Source: Pseudonocardia humida | Lineage (GTDB): Bacteria > Actinomycetota > Actinomycetes > Mycobacteriales > Pseudonocardiaceae | Direction: 5' to 3' | DNA length: 64,000 nt | NCBI RefSeq assembly: GCF_023898865.1 | Contig: NZ_JAGSOV010000035.1 | Span: forward strand, 141,476 to 205,475 | Shown here: positions 1 to 8,587 of the stretch, in pieces | Position numbering within the stretch: the first letter of the stretch is position 1 | Layout of the letters: the number at the start of each line of letters is the position of its first letter | Made by a program: the position numbers and the translations under genes | The notes under the pieces: generated by a model | What the model saw: only the letters and a program-made list of their open reading frames with translations | The model's database searches: none | Told to the model about the DNA's origin: nothing

Positions 1-61
1 CGGCGGGGCCGTCCGGGGTGGTGGTCGGGCCGGGCCCGGTCCGCGGGTCGATGGCGGTCAT
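1..61 (-). CDS. N-terminus of an unidentified protein, cut by window edge
   Basis: A reverse-strand ATG at 61 opens an ORF that runs off the left edge of the window. About 20 residues are visible, beginning MTAIDPRTGPGP and rich in Pro, Thr and Gly. A GGAG Shine-Dalgarno-like run lies about 8 nt before the ATG (reverse strand), and third codon positions are almost all G or C. An AT-rich stretch around 100-120 that contains a reverse-strand TATCAT could supply its promoter. Function cannot be judged from this fragment. Confidence 0.5.
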   Translation of the reverse strand, partial: MTAIDPRTGPGPTTTPDGPA

Positions 62-132
62 CGGCTGCGCTCCATTCGGATGTGCGATCGATTGGCTAGC
101 TCGATGATATCACTTTTTCCGGAGGCGGAGAC

Positions 133-170
133 GACGGAGGCCCCACGCCGACCGGCGTGGGGCCTCCGTC
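133..170 (-). terminator. Strong perfect hairpin between two reverse-strand genes
   Basis: Arms 133-149 and 154-170 are perfectly complementary (17 bp) around a 4-nt loop. The hairpin lies just after the stop of the reverse-strand membrane protein gene that ends at 186. No U tract follows on that strand, as is common for actinobacterial terminators. Confidence 0.75.
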
Positions 171-185
171 GAGGTCGGGCGGGGG

Positions 186-935
186 TCAGGGCCGCTCGGC
201 GGCCCGGTCGACGCGGCGGTGGAACTGCTCGCCCACCCGGCCGCCGAGCCCGGCGGCCAGCGCGGTCACCAGCAGCACCGCGGCCAGCGCGATCACCCCG
301 GCGATGGTCAGCTCGGTCGGGTCGCCGGGCAGCGCGGGCAGCCGCAGCGAGCCGAACAGCTCGGCGTTCGCGGCCCCGGCCACCATGCCGGTGACCGCGG
401 CGACCACCGTGACCAGCAGGCCGACCACCCAGGCCAGCAGGCCGTTGCGGGCGCCGTCGAAGCGGGCCAGGCGCCCGGCGACGTAGCCGCCGGCGAAGTA
501 GGAGACGCCGAGCACGGCCAGCAGCACGATGGCGCCGGTCAGGCCCACGGGGGCGGCGTCTGCGCCGCTGGGGTCCAGGCCCATCGAGGAGCCGATCGCG
601 ACCCCGATCGCGGTGGCGATGGTGGACAGCAGCACCGTCATGCCGACCGCCACCAGCCAGCCGAAGAACGCCGCGCCGATCTTGCGCCCGCCGAAGCGGT
701 CGTGCAGGCGGGCCCGCTCGGCCGCGCGGCGGCGGCTGCCGATCTCCGGGTCGCGCGAGACCGGGACCGTGTCGCCCGCGGCGGGGTCGGTCTTGCCGGT
801 GGTGGTGACGGGCTCCTCGGCGTGGGACCCGCGACCGGACCAGCGCCCGCGCGGGGTCTCGTCGGTGGTGTGCTGCTCACCGCTGCCGCGCCGGAACCAC
901 CGGGTCCGGCCGCCGCTCTCCTGTACCTCGGTCAT
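186..935 (-). CDS. Four-helix membrane protein of unknown function
   Basis: The predicted protein has 249 residues. Residues 1-80 are hydrophilic, charged and probably cytoplasmic (R/T/E-rich, with a [15 protein letters not shown] stretch near 66-80). Four hydrophobic segments follow at about 88-112, 128-150, 164-188 and 209-232, and a short basic tail ends the chain. I recognise no enzymatic motif. The start at 935 is chosen because the ATG follows a GAGAGGG run on the reverse strand; the longer reading extends antisense through lepA and is not credible. The gene is divergent from lepA with about 165 nt between the starts, which must hold both promoters. The family resembles actinobacterial proteins with a variable cytoplasmic head, but that is an impression only. 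Confidence 0.8.
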   Translation of the reverse strand: MTEVQESGGRTRWFRRGSGEQHTTDETPRGRWSGRGSHAEEPVTTTGKTDPAAGDTVPVSRDPEIGSRRRAAERARLHDRFGGRKIGAAFFGWLVAVGMTVLLSTIATAIGVAIGSSMGLDPSGADAAPVGLTGAIVLLAVLGVSYFAGGYVAGRLARFDGARNGLLAWVVGLLVTVVAAVTGMVAGAANAELFGSLRLPALPGDPTELTIAGVIALAAVLLVTALAAGLGGRVGEQFHRRVDRAAERP

Positions 936-1100
936 CTCAGCGCACCCTCTCGGTCCGGTCCGTCCGGTTGGGGTCCTCTTCCCGATCGAGCGGAGCGGGA
1001 AACCGGTGTCCCGCGCCCCGGTCACCCGTTCGGACCCACCGCCGCCCCGGCATGGGACGATGGGCAGAACCCTCCTGCCGAATGGATCCGTGGATACCGA

Positions 1101-2960
<1,860 letters not shown>

Positions 2961-2973
2961 CCCTCGGGACCGC

Positions 2974-3006
2974 GCGCGGGTGCCATGCTCCCGGTGACAC
3001 CCGCGC
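2974..3006 (+). terminator. Hairpin after lepA
   Basis: GCGCGGGTG (2974-2982) pairs with CACCCGCGC (2998-3006) across a 15-nt loop, 13 nt after the lepA stop. There is no T tract. It may only attenuate readthrough, because a same-strand gene starts at 3025. Confidence 0.45.
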
Positions 3007-3024
3007 CGCCCCCGAGGAGCGCAC

Positions 3025-3396
3025 ATGATCGATGTCGGGCCGAACTCGTCCGCCGTGGCCGGTGCGGTGCTGCTGGGCGTGCTGGTGATCGGGATCCTGG
3101 CCGGGCGCGCGAAGCAGCGGCTCACGCTGCTGCTGTTCGGGCTACTGGCGATGGTCGGGGTGGTGATCGCGCTGAACGCGCTGGTGCGCCAGCAGGGCGG
3201 GGACCGCGCCGCCGAGTTCACCGGGCTCTACCTGCTGGGGCTGCCGCTCGTCGCGGTGTACCTGGCCGGCTGGCTGTGCGCCAGGGGCAGCTGGTTCACC
3301 CGGGTGCTCGTGGTGGTGCTGGCCGTGGCGCTGGTGCTCGTGTTCCCCTACGCCCAGGCCGGCCAGGCCACCGCCGCGCTGGTCGGCGGCGGATGA
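3025..3396 (+). CDS. Small four-helix membrane protein, unknown function
   Basis: The 123-residue protein is almost entirely hydrophobic. Transmembrane segments can be drawn at about 9-26, 33-51, 67-87 and 92-110, separated by short loops such as GRAKQR and RQQGGDR. The ATG at 3025 follows a good GAGGAG Shine-Dalgarno sequence (near 3013-3018). It lies 64 nt downstream of lepA on the same strand and may be cotranscribed if the intervening hairpin is leaky. No motif suggests a function. Confidence 0.75.
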   Translation: MIDVGPNSSAVAGAVLLGVLVIGILAGRAKQRLTLLLFGLLAMVGVVIALNALVRQQGGDRAAEFTGLYLLGLPLVAVYLAGWLCARGSWFTRVLVVVLAVALVLVFPYAQAGQATAALVGGG

Positions 3397-3446
3397 GCCC
3401 GGTCCGATTCCGGATCTTTCCCTGGGAACCGGCGCACCGCCTCGAT

Positions 3447-3452
3447 TAGCGT
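3447..3452 (+). promoter_or_regulatory. TAGCGT -10 box, leaderless start
   Basis: A TAnnnT hexamer lies 7 nt before the GTG at 3460. This spacing puts transcription start at or next to the start codon, as in leaderless actinobacterial mRNAs. Confidence 0.5.
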
Positions 3453-3459
3453 CGGGAGC

Positions 3460-4137
3460 GTGCTGAACGCCGACGCCCCCGGACGCATCGAATCGGTCAA
3501 CCGCGCCGCCCGGGCCCGGTACGACCTGCCCGCACGGGCCGGGTCGACCGGCATCGACAAGCAACCCGTGATCGGCCCGGTGCGGTTGGGGGCCGGCGGC
3601 GTCGAGGGCGACACCATCGTCGCCCTCGACGACCACGGCGGTCCCGACCAGGCCGTCTACGCCTACTCCGTGGACGACCTGCGGTGGCTGGCCACCGAGT
3701 TCGACCGCTCCGTCGGACCGGGCGGCGCGGGCGAGAACCTGACCGTGTCCGGCGTCGACTGCTCGCACGCCGTCATCGGTGAGCGCTGGCAGGTCGGCGG
3801 CGCGGTGCTGCAGGTGCGCGCCGCCCGCACGCCGTGCCGCACGTTCGCCGGCTTCCTGGGCGTGCCCGACCTCGTCAAGCGCTTCATCGCCGGCGGGCGC
3901 CCCGGCGCCTACCTGGCCGTCGTGCAGCCCGGCACGGTGCGGGCAGGCGACCCGGTCCGCGTCCTCGACCGCCCCGACCACGGGGTGACCACGGCCGACG
4001 TGATGGCGGCCCGGACCGTCGACCGCGACCGCGTCCCGCACGTCGCCGCGGCGCGGGAGTTCCTCGGGGCGCGTGAGCGGGCGTGGCTGGAGCGGGTGCA
4101 CGACGCGCGCGTGCGGGGCGCAGCCGCGGCCGGCTGA
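3460..4137 (+). CDS. MOSC domain protein (YiiM-like)
   Basis: This 225-residue cytoplasmic protein has a MOSC (molybdenum cofactor sulfurase C-terminal) beta-barrel from about 38 to 165. Recognisable family features are the VEGD and DQAVYAYS stretches, the GPGGAGENLTVSG loop, and Cys126 in ARTPCRTF, the conserved cysteine expected to bind a sulfane or molybdenum-cofactor sulfur. The C-terminal helices match the YiiM type, whose members support Moco-dependent reduction of hydroxylated bases such as 6-N-hydroxylaminopurine; the exact substrate here is inference. The GTG start is 7 nt after a TAGCGT box, so the mRNA is probably leaderless. It converges on the MarR gene. Confidence 0.88.
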   Translation: MLNADAPGRIESVNRAARARYDLPARAGSTGIDKQPVIGPVRLGAGGVEGDTIVALDDHGGPDQAVYAYSVDDLRWLATEFDRSVGPGGAGENLTVSGVDCSHAVIGERWQVGGAVLQVRAARTPCRTFAGFLGVPDLVKRFIAGGRPGAYLAVVQPGTVRAGDPVRVLDRPDHGVTTADVMAARTVDRDRVPHVAAAREFLGARERAWLERVHDARVRGAAAAG

Positions 4138-4153
4138 GACCGCGTGAAGCCGA

Positions 4154-4208
4154 CCGCTGATCGCCCGTCGCCCCACGGGACGACGGCATCGCGGACGCGG
4201 ATCAGCGG
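4154..4208. terminator. Nested inverted repeat between convergent genes
   Basis: CCGCTGATC (4154-4162) pairs with GATCAGCGG (4200-4208), and inside it CCGTCG (4165-4170) pairs with CGACGG (4181-4186). The structure fills the gap between the MOSC and MarR genes and overlaps the last codons of the latter. It probably terminates in both directions. Confidence 0.45.
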
Positions 4209-4681
4209 GTGCTGTCCTGGCCCTGGCTGGCCAGCGCCTCCAGGAGTTCGGCGAGCTGCGCCCGCTCGGGCAGGCGGGACGCGCCGATGGCGTCGCTCGC
4301 GGAGCGTTCGACGCTCCCGCAGACCCTCTCGACGACCTCCCGGCCGGCCCCCGCCAGGTGCACCAGGACGCGGCGGCGGTCCATCGGGTCGGTGCTGCGG
4401 TAGGCCAGGCGGGCGTCGACCAGGCGGTCGACGACGCGCGTGGCGGTGGGCGCAGGCAGTGCGGTGTGGGACGCGATCTCGCCCATGCTCCGGCCCCCGC
4501 CACGGGCCAGCATCAGCAGCACGCGCCAGCCGTCGCGGTTGACCCCTTCGGCGGACGTGGCCGGGGAGAGGGCCGCCTCGACGGCGCGGTCCAGCCGGTC
4601 GAGCAGCTCGACCAGACCTGTCACTCGCGGCGCCGGGGCGTACACCGTGCCCGGCGCCCTTCTACTTGGTGGTTCGGGCAC
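4202..4681 (-). CDS. MarR-family transcriptional regulator
   Basis: This 159-residue protein has the MarR fold: an N-terminal dimerisation helix (GLVELLDRLDRAVEAAL), a winged helix-turn-helix at about 55-125 containing the recognition helix region LPAPTATRVVDRLVDARL, and the charged wing DPMDRRRVLVHL. Such proteins repress small operons and release DNA on binding a ligand. The start at 4681 (GTG) is supported by a TACAGT box 8 nt upstream, giving a leaderless mRNA. The reverse-strand dehydrogenase gene lies upstream with about 80 nt between them, so it could be a target, but I cannot show a clear operator. Confidence 0.88.
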   Translation of the reverse strand: MPEPPSRRAPGTVYAPAPRVTGLVELLDRLDRAVEAALSPATSAEGVNRDGWRVLLMLARGGGRSMGEIASHTALPAPTATRVVDRLVDARLAYRSTDPMDRRRVLVHLAGAGREVVERVCGSVERSASDAIGASRLPERAQLAELLEALASQGQDSTR

Positions 4682-4689
4682 GGTTACCG

Positions 4690-4695
4690 ACTGTA
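4690..4695 (-). promoter_or_regulatory. TACAGT -10 box for the MarR gene
   Basis: Read on the reverse strand, TACAGT lies 8 nt before the GTG at 4681, consistent with a leaderless transcript. Confidence 0.4.
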
Positions 4696-4760
4696 CGTGT
4701 TGTGCGCAAGGTGTGTGCGCCTCCGAGGGATACCTTTAGGGTGAACGGTCTAACGGTGCG

Positions 4761-5726
4761 TCACCTGGTGAACACGATCTTGCCGGCCGTATCGCCGTCG
4801 AGCATGGCCCGGAAGCCTTCTTCCGCCTGCTCCATGGGCAGTTCCAGGCCGATCTCCGGGCTGATGCCCGCGTTCGCCACGAAGGTGAGCAGATCGGCCA
4901 GCTCGTCGCGGGTCCCCATGGTGGAACCGATCACGCTGAGCTGCAGGAAGAACAGCCGCTGCAGGTCGGCGCCGGGGTTGGGACCGCTGGTCGACCCGGA
5001 GACCACGATCACCCCACCCGGACGCAGAGCCCGCATCGAGTGCGACCACGTCGCCTCGCCCACGGTCTCGAAGACCGCGTCGACGCGCTCGGGCAGCCGC
5101 TCCCCGCTGGGGAAGGTGGCGTGCGCCCCCAGCTTCTCGGCCAGGGCGCGCTTCTCCTCGCTGCGCCCGGTGACCCAGACGCGCATACCGGCCGCCCGGC
5201 CCAGCTGCACCAGGGCCGTGGACACGCCGCCGGAGGCGCCCTGCACGAGCATCGTCTGGCCCGGGCGCAGACCCGACTTCACGAACAGCATCCGGTAGGC
5301 CGTCAGCCACGCCGTGCCCATCACCGCGGCCTGGACGGCGGTCATACCGCTGGGCATGGGGACCGCGTTGCGCTCCGGCACGACCACCGTCTCGGCGAAG
5401 GTGCCCTGGTGCTTCTCGGTGAGCAGGGTGCGCTTGGGGTCGAGGGTCTCCTCGCCGCGCCAGCCCGGACTGGTGATCACCGAGTGCAGCACGACGTCGG
5501 TGCCGTCGGCGAGCTTCCCTGCGCCGTCGCAGCCCAGGATCATCGGGAACTGGTCGGGCTTGATGCCGACCCCGCGAAGCGTCCACAGGTCGTGCATGTT
5601 GAGGCTGGCCGCGGTGACGGTGACCGCCACCCAGCCGTCGGGGACCTCGGGTTCGGGCCGCTCGCCCACGGTGAGCGAGTCGAGCGGAGCGTCGGCGTTG
5701 GGCTCTGCTGCGTAGACGGCGAACAT
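4761..5726 (-). CDS. Medium-chain dehydrogenase/reductase, quinone-oxidoreductase type
   Basis: The 321-residue protein has the MDR architecture: a GroES-like catalytic domain (about 1-120, with LNMHDLWTLRG and FPMILGCDGAG) followed by a Rossmann domain with the nucleotide-binding VQGASGGVSTALVQLGRAAG near 155-175. The four structural-zinc cysteines of classical alcohol dehydrogenases are absent, which fits the NADPH:quinone oxidoreductase or enoyl-reductase branch. The substrate is unknown. I take the ATG at 5726 (MFAVYAAEPNAD) because that is where family similarity normally begins; 19 extra upstream residues look non-coding. It lies upstream of, and on the same strand as, the MarR gene. 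Confidence 0.9.
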   Translation of the reverse strand: MFAVYAAEPNADAPLDSLTVGERPEPEVPDGWVAVTVTAASLNMHDLWTLRGVGIKPDQFPMILGCDGAGKLADGTDVVLHSVITSPGWRGEETLDPKRTLLTEKHQGTFAETVVVPERNAVPMPSGMTAVQAAVMGTAWLTAYRMLFVKSGLRPGQTMLVQGASGGVSTALVQLGRAAGMRVWVTGRSEEKRALAEKLGAHATFPSGERLPERVDAVFETVGEATWSHSMRALRPGGVIVVSGSTSGPNPGADLQRLFFLQLSVIGSTMGTRDELADLLTFVANAGISPEIGLELPMEQAEEGFRAMLDGDTAGKIVFTR

Positions 5727-5821
5727 GGGATCCGAACCTAGCCCGATCCGCGCCCCGCGTCGCGGCGATGTCGCGGCCCCCACCCGACGGGGCCGCGCCC
5801 CGCCCGGGCCCCGGCCCGTCC

Positions 5822-5827
5822 TAGGGT
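5822..5827 (+). promoter_or_regulatory. TAGGGT -10 box, leaderless start
   Basis: TAGGGT lies 6 nt before the GTG at 5834. No Shine-Dalgarno sequence separates them, so the mRNA is probably leaderless. Confidence 0.5.
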
Positions 5828-5833
5828 GGGGGT

Positions 5834-6190
5834 GTGCTGCGGGATCTGCTGGACTGGTGGGACGGGGTGGAGCTGTGGCTCACCCAGCTGTCCTTCCCGT
5901 TCCAGGTGCTGCTGGCGGTGCTGGTCCTGCTGCCGGGGTGCTGGCTGGCCGCGGCGGGCGTCGACCGGGCGGTGGAGCGGCTGCTGGCGGCCGTGGCCGC
6001 CCGCCGGACCACGACCGGCGCGACGGAGCCGGCGGAGGCCGCGCCCGGGCCCGAACCCCGCGCCGACCTGCCCGGCGGTTCGCCCGAGGTGCCCGACCCC
6101 GTGCCCGACCCCGTGCCCGACCCCGTGCCCGACCCCGTGCCCGTCGCCGACACCGTGCCGGACCGGTCCCGGCCCGACGACCGGGCCTGA
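5834..6190 (+). CDS. Small single-pass membrane protein with PDPV repeats
   Basis: The protein has 118 residues. A short amphipathic start (LRDLLDWWDGVELWL) is followed by one hydrophobic helix at about 20-42, then a Pro/Glu/Ala-rich tail. The tail carries a PDPV tetrapeptide array encoded by perfect 12-nt repeats, so its length may vary between strains. The helix with a proline-rich extension suggests a membrane anchor with a rigid spacer, but no function is recognisable. A leaderless GTG start is supported by the TAGGGT box. It converges with the sirtuin gene, whose stop lies 5 nt away. Confidence 0.65.
   Translation: MLRDLLDWWDGVELWLTQLSFPFQVLLAVLVLLPGCWLAAAGVDRAVERLLAAVAARRTTTGATEPAEAAPGPEPRADLPGGSPEVPDPVPDPVPDPVPDPVPVADTVPDRSRPDDRA
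6089..6136 (+). repeat. 12-bp coding tandem repeat, four copies
   Basis: GTGCCCGACCCC is repeated four times without mismatch, plus a 6-nt partial copy, inside the preceding small membrane protein gene. Each unit encodes Val-Pro-Asp-Pro. The unit is a multiple of three, so copy-number changes stay in frame. Confidence 0.9.
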
Positions 6191-6194
6191 CCGC

Positions 6195-7058
6195 TCAGCC
6201 CGCCGCCCGTCCGGCCCCGGCCGCGGCGGCGGCCAGCGTCGACAGCACCTCCGAGCAGCCGCTGTCGACCAGGACGTCGGCGAGCGCGTCGCCCCGGGTG
6301 GCGCCCCGGTTGACGATCACCACCGGGACACCGTGCTTGCGCGCGTGCCGGACGAACCGCAGCCCCGACATCACCGTCAACGACGAGCCCGCGACCAGCA
6401 GCGCCCCGCCCGCCGGCAGCAGCGCGTCGACCATCCCGTAAGCGCGGGCGACCCGGTCGCGCGGGACGTTCTCGCCGAAGAAGACGACGTCGGGCTTGAG
6501 CGGTCCGCCGCAGGCGGTGCAGTCGGCCAGCCGGAAGCCGGCGATGACGTCGAGCCCGAGCTCGGCGTCGCCGTCCGGGCGCTCCACGGCCGGGCCGACC
6601 GCCTCGACGAAGCCCGGGTTGAGCGCCGTCAGCCGGGCCGCGAGGTCGGCGCGCGGCGTCCGCAGCCCGCAATCCAGGCAGACGACGTCGGCGACCCGGC
6701 CGTGCAGGTCGATCACCGCGCGGCTGCCGGCCTCGGTGTGCAGCCCGTCGACGTTCTGCGTGATCAGCCCGCGCAGCGGGCCGGAGCGCTCCAGGGCGGC
6801 CAGCGCGCGGTGCCCGGCGTTGGGCGCGGCGCGCGCCATCCGGGTCCAGCCGACGTGGCTGCGGGCCCAGTAGCGGCGTCGCGCGTCGGCGCCGGAGCGG
6901 AACTCCTGGAACGTCATCGGGGTCCGGTTCGGGGAGCCGGGACCGCGGTAGTCGGGGATGCCGGAGTCGGTGGACAGCCCGGCCCCGGTCAGCGCGACCA
7001 GCGGCCGACCGGCCAGCAGGTCGAGGGCGCGGTCGACCGCGCCGTCGGGCTCATGCAC
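6195..7058 (-). CDS. cobB: SIR2-family NAD-dependent protein deacylase
   Basis: This 287-residue sirtuin removes acyl groups from lysines using NAD+. Motifs in order are the NAD-binding LTGAGLSTDSGIPDYRG (about 23-40), TQNVDGLH (about 100), the catalytic-histidine LHGRV, two zinc Cys pairs (CLDCG and CTACGG), FFGENVP, and GSSLTV near the C-terminus. The order and spacing are those of an intact enzyme. The reading starts at GTG 7058, with an overlapping out-of-frame ATG just after it. The start is not certain, but all catalytic elements lie inside. The gene symbol follows the general bacterial sirtuin name. Confidence 0.92.
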   Translation of the reverse strand: MHEPDGAVDRALDLLAGRPLVALTGAGLSTDSGIPDYRGPGSPNRTPMTFQEFRSGADARRRYWARSHVGWTRMARAAPNAGHRALAALERSGPLRGLITQNVDGLHTEAGSRAVIDLHGRVADVVCLDCGLRTPRADLAARLTALNPGFVEAVGPAVERPDGDAELGLDVIAGFRLADCTACGGPLKPDVVFFGENVPRDRVARAYGMVDALLPAGGALLVAGSSLTVMSGLRFVRHARKHGVPVVIVNRGATRGDALADVLVDSGCSEVLSTLAAAAAGAGRAAG

Positions 7059-7097
7059 ACCGTCAAGGCTACGGCCGCCCCGACGATGTCGCGTTCC

Positions 7098-7103
7098 TAC
7101 AAT
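7098..7103 (+). promoter_or_regulatory. TACAAT -10 box upstream of the DinB-like gene
   Basis: TACAAT is close to the bacterial -10 consensus and lies 32 nt before the ATG at 7136, leaving room for a short 5' leader with the GAGAGGG ribosome-binding run. Confidence 0.45.
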
Positions 7104-7135
7104 CGCCCGGCCGCCCGCCGCGAGAGGGTCGGGGC

Positions 7136-7726
7136 ATGGATCACGCAGACACCATGTCGCAGAGCATCGACGTCGCCGTCGCGGCGATCCGCGGCGCCGA
7201 CCCGGCCCGCTTCGACGACCCCAGCCCGTGCTCGGAGTACACCGTCGGCCAGGTGGTGAGCCACCTCGCGTTCGGGCTGCTGCTGGCCGAGTACGCGGCG
7301 CTGCGCAAGGACTGGGAGGAGGGCTGGTCGGGCACCGACCGCGCCCCCTACCTCGTCGACGTGCCGGAGTCGCAGTGGGCGGAGAAGGCGGCCGCGCAGG
7401 GCGAGGCGACCCGGCGCGCCTGGGCCGACCCGGCCGCGTGGGACGGCGAGGCCGGCTTCGGCGGCGGCGCGATGCCCGCCGCGGCCATCGGCTCGATGAT
7501 GATCGCCGAGTTCGTCGTGCACGGCTGGGACGTCGCCGCGGCCACCGGGCAGCGCGTCGAGGTCGGCGGGCCGCTCGGGGAGGCCGTGCTGGAGGGCGTG
7601 AACGCCATCGCGCCGATGGGCCGCGAGGGCGGCTGGTTCGCCCCCGAGGTCACCGTGGCGCCCGACGCACCCGCACTCGACCGCGCCCTCGCCGCCTCCG
7701 GCCGCGACCCCTCCTGGACGCCCTGA
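7136..7726 (+). CDS. DinB/MDMPI-fold protein, TIGR03086-like
   Basis: The 196-residue protein looks like the actinobacterial four-helix DinB/maleylpyruvate-isomerase N-terminal family: SPCSEYTVGQVVSHLAFG near the N-terminus (first metal-ligand histidine) and EFVVHGWDVAAATG near 128-140 (the hallmark HGWD motif with the second ligand). Related proteins use mycothiol as a cofactor or bind a divalent metal. The specific reaction is unknown. The ATG is preceded by GAGAGGG. The neighbouring enoyl-CoA hydratase gene converges on it. Confidence 0.85.
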   Translation: MDHADTMSQSIDVAVAAIRGADPARFDDPSPCSEYTVGQVVSHLAFGLLLAEYAALRKDWEEGWSGTDRAPYLVDVPESQWAEKAAAQGEATRRAWADPAAWDGEAGFGGGAMPAAAIGSMMIAEFVVHGWDVAAATGQRVEVGGPLGEAVLEGVNAIAPMGREGGWFAPEVTVAPDAPALDRALAASGRDPSWTP

Positions 7727-7808
7727 CCTCCCCCCACCCTCGCCCCAACCTGGGCGCGGGGGGCGGAGGGGCGGGGCGGGGGCGCGGGGGGCTTGGGGGC
7801 GAGGGGCG
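7727..7808. other. Strand-asymmetric G/C tract between convergent genes
   Basis: This 82-nt spacer begins C-rich and then becomes a long run of G with few other bases. No clean hairpin is obvious. A similar C-rich spacer follows hemW (24612-24723). Confidence 0.5.
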
Positions 7809-8585
7809 TCAGGGGGTGGGGGCGGCCCAGGTGGGAGGGCGCTTCTCGGCGAAGGCCCGCATGCCCTCCTGGCCCTCCTCCCCGGCGAAGAACCCGGCCG
7901 ACAGCCGCTGCATCGCCGCGAAGCGCTCCGCCATCGAGCCGGTCGGCGCGTCGAGCAGCAGCTGCTTGGTCGCGGCCAGCGCGCCGGGGGCGCCGAGGCG
8001 CAGCATCCCGACGTAGCGGTCGACCTCGGCGTCCAGCTCGTCGGCCGGGACGGCGGTGGTGAGCAGCCCGATCCGGACGGCGCGCGCCGCGTCGAAGGTC
8101 TCGCCGGTCAGGAACAGCTCGTGGGCGGCGCGGGTGACGAGCCGGGGCAGGACGGTCACCGAGATCACCGCGGGCACGACGCCGATCCGGACCTCGGAGA
8201 AGGCGTAGGTGGTGGAGTCGGCGGCGACGGCGACGTCGCAGGCGGCCACCATCCCGACCCCGCCCGCGCGGGCCGGTCCGGCCAGGCGGGCCAGCACCGG
8301 CGTGGGGGAGGTCCAGATCCGCTCCAGGATCGCCGGGAAATCCATGATCCCCTGCTCGTCGGCGCTCGCCCCGCGGGTCTCCTTGAGGTCCATCCCGGCG
8401 CAGAACACGGGCCCGGTGTGGGTGAGCACGATCACCCGCGCGGCCGGGTCGGCGATGGCGGCGTCCAGCGCGGCCAGCAGCTCGCGGCGCAGCTGCGCGG
8501 ACAGCGCGTTGCGGTTGGCCGGGGAGTCCAGGGTGATCGTGGCCGCGCCCCGCACGACGTCGAGGTGCACCAGCTCGTCTGCCAT
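7809..8585 (-). CDS. Enoyl-CoA hydratase/isomerase family protein
   Basis: This 258-residue crotonase-fold protein has the two oxyanion-hole regions, PVFCAGMDLKE (about 60-70) and AGPARAGGVGMVAACDVAVAAD (about 103-125). The segment after it, EVRIGVVPAVISVTVLPRL, lacks the GAGGTQ-type sequence with the catalytic glutamate of classical hydratases. It may therefore act as another crotonase (isomerase, hydrolase or lyase) on an acyl-CoA. The start (ATG 8585) is 2 nt from the stop of the ABC exporter gene on the same strand, so the two are almost certainly cotranscribed and translationally coupled, an odd pairing. Confidence 0.9.
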   Translation of the reverse strand: MADELVHLDVVRGAATITLDSPANRNALSAQLRRELLAALDAAIADPAARVIVLTHTGPVFCAGMDLKETRGASADEQGIMDFPAILERIWTSPTPVLARLAGPARAGGVGMVAACDVAVAADSTTYAFSEVRIGVVPAVISVTVLPRLVTRAAHELFLTGETFDAARAVRIGLLTTAVPADELDAEVDRYVGMLRLGAPGALAATKQLLLDAPTGSMAERFAAMQRLSAGFFAGEEGQEGMRAFAEKRPPTWAAPTP

Positions 8586-8587
8586 CG

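Noticed and set aside
6089..6142. Possible CRISPR-like repeats
   Set aside because: The units are contiguous 12-mers without spacers and are coding. The 19-bp C-rich units at 25548 also have no spacers, and there are no cas genes.
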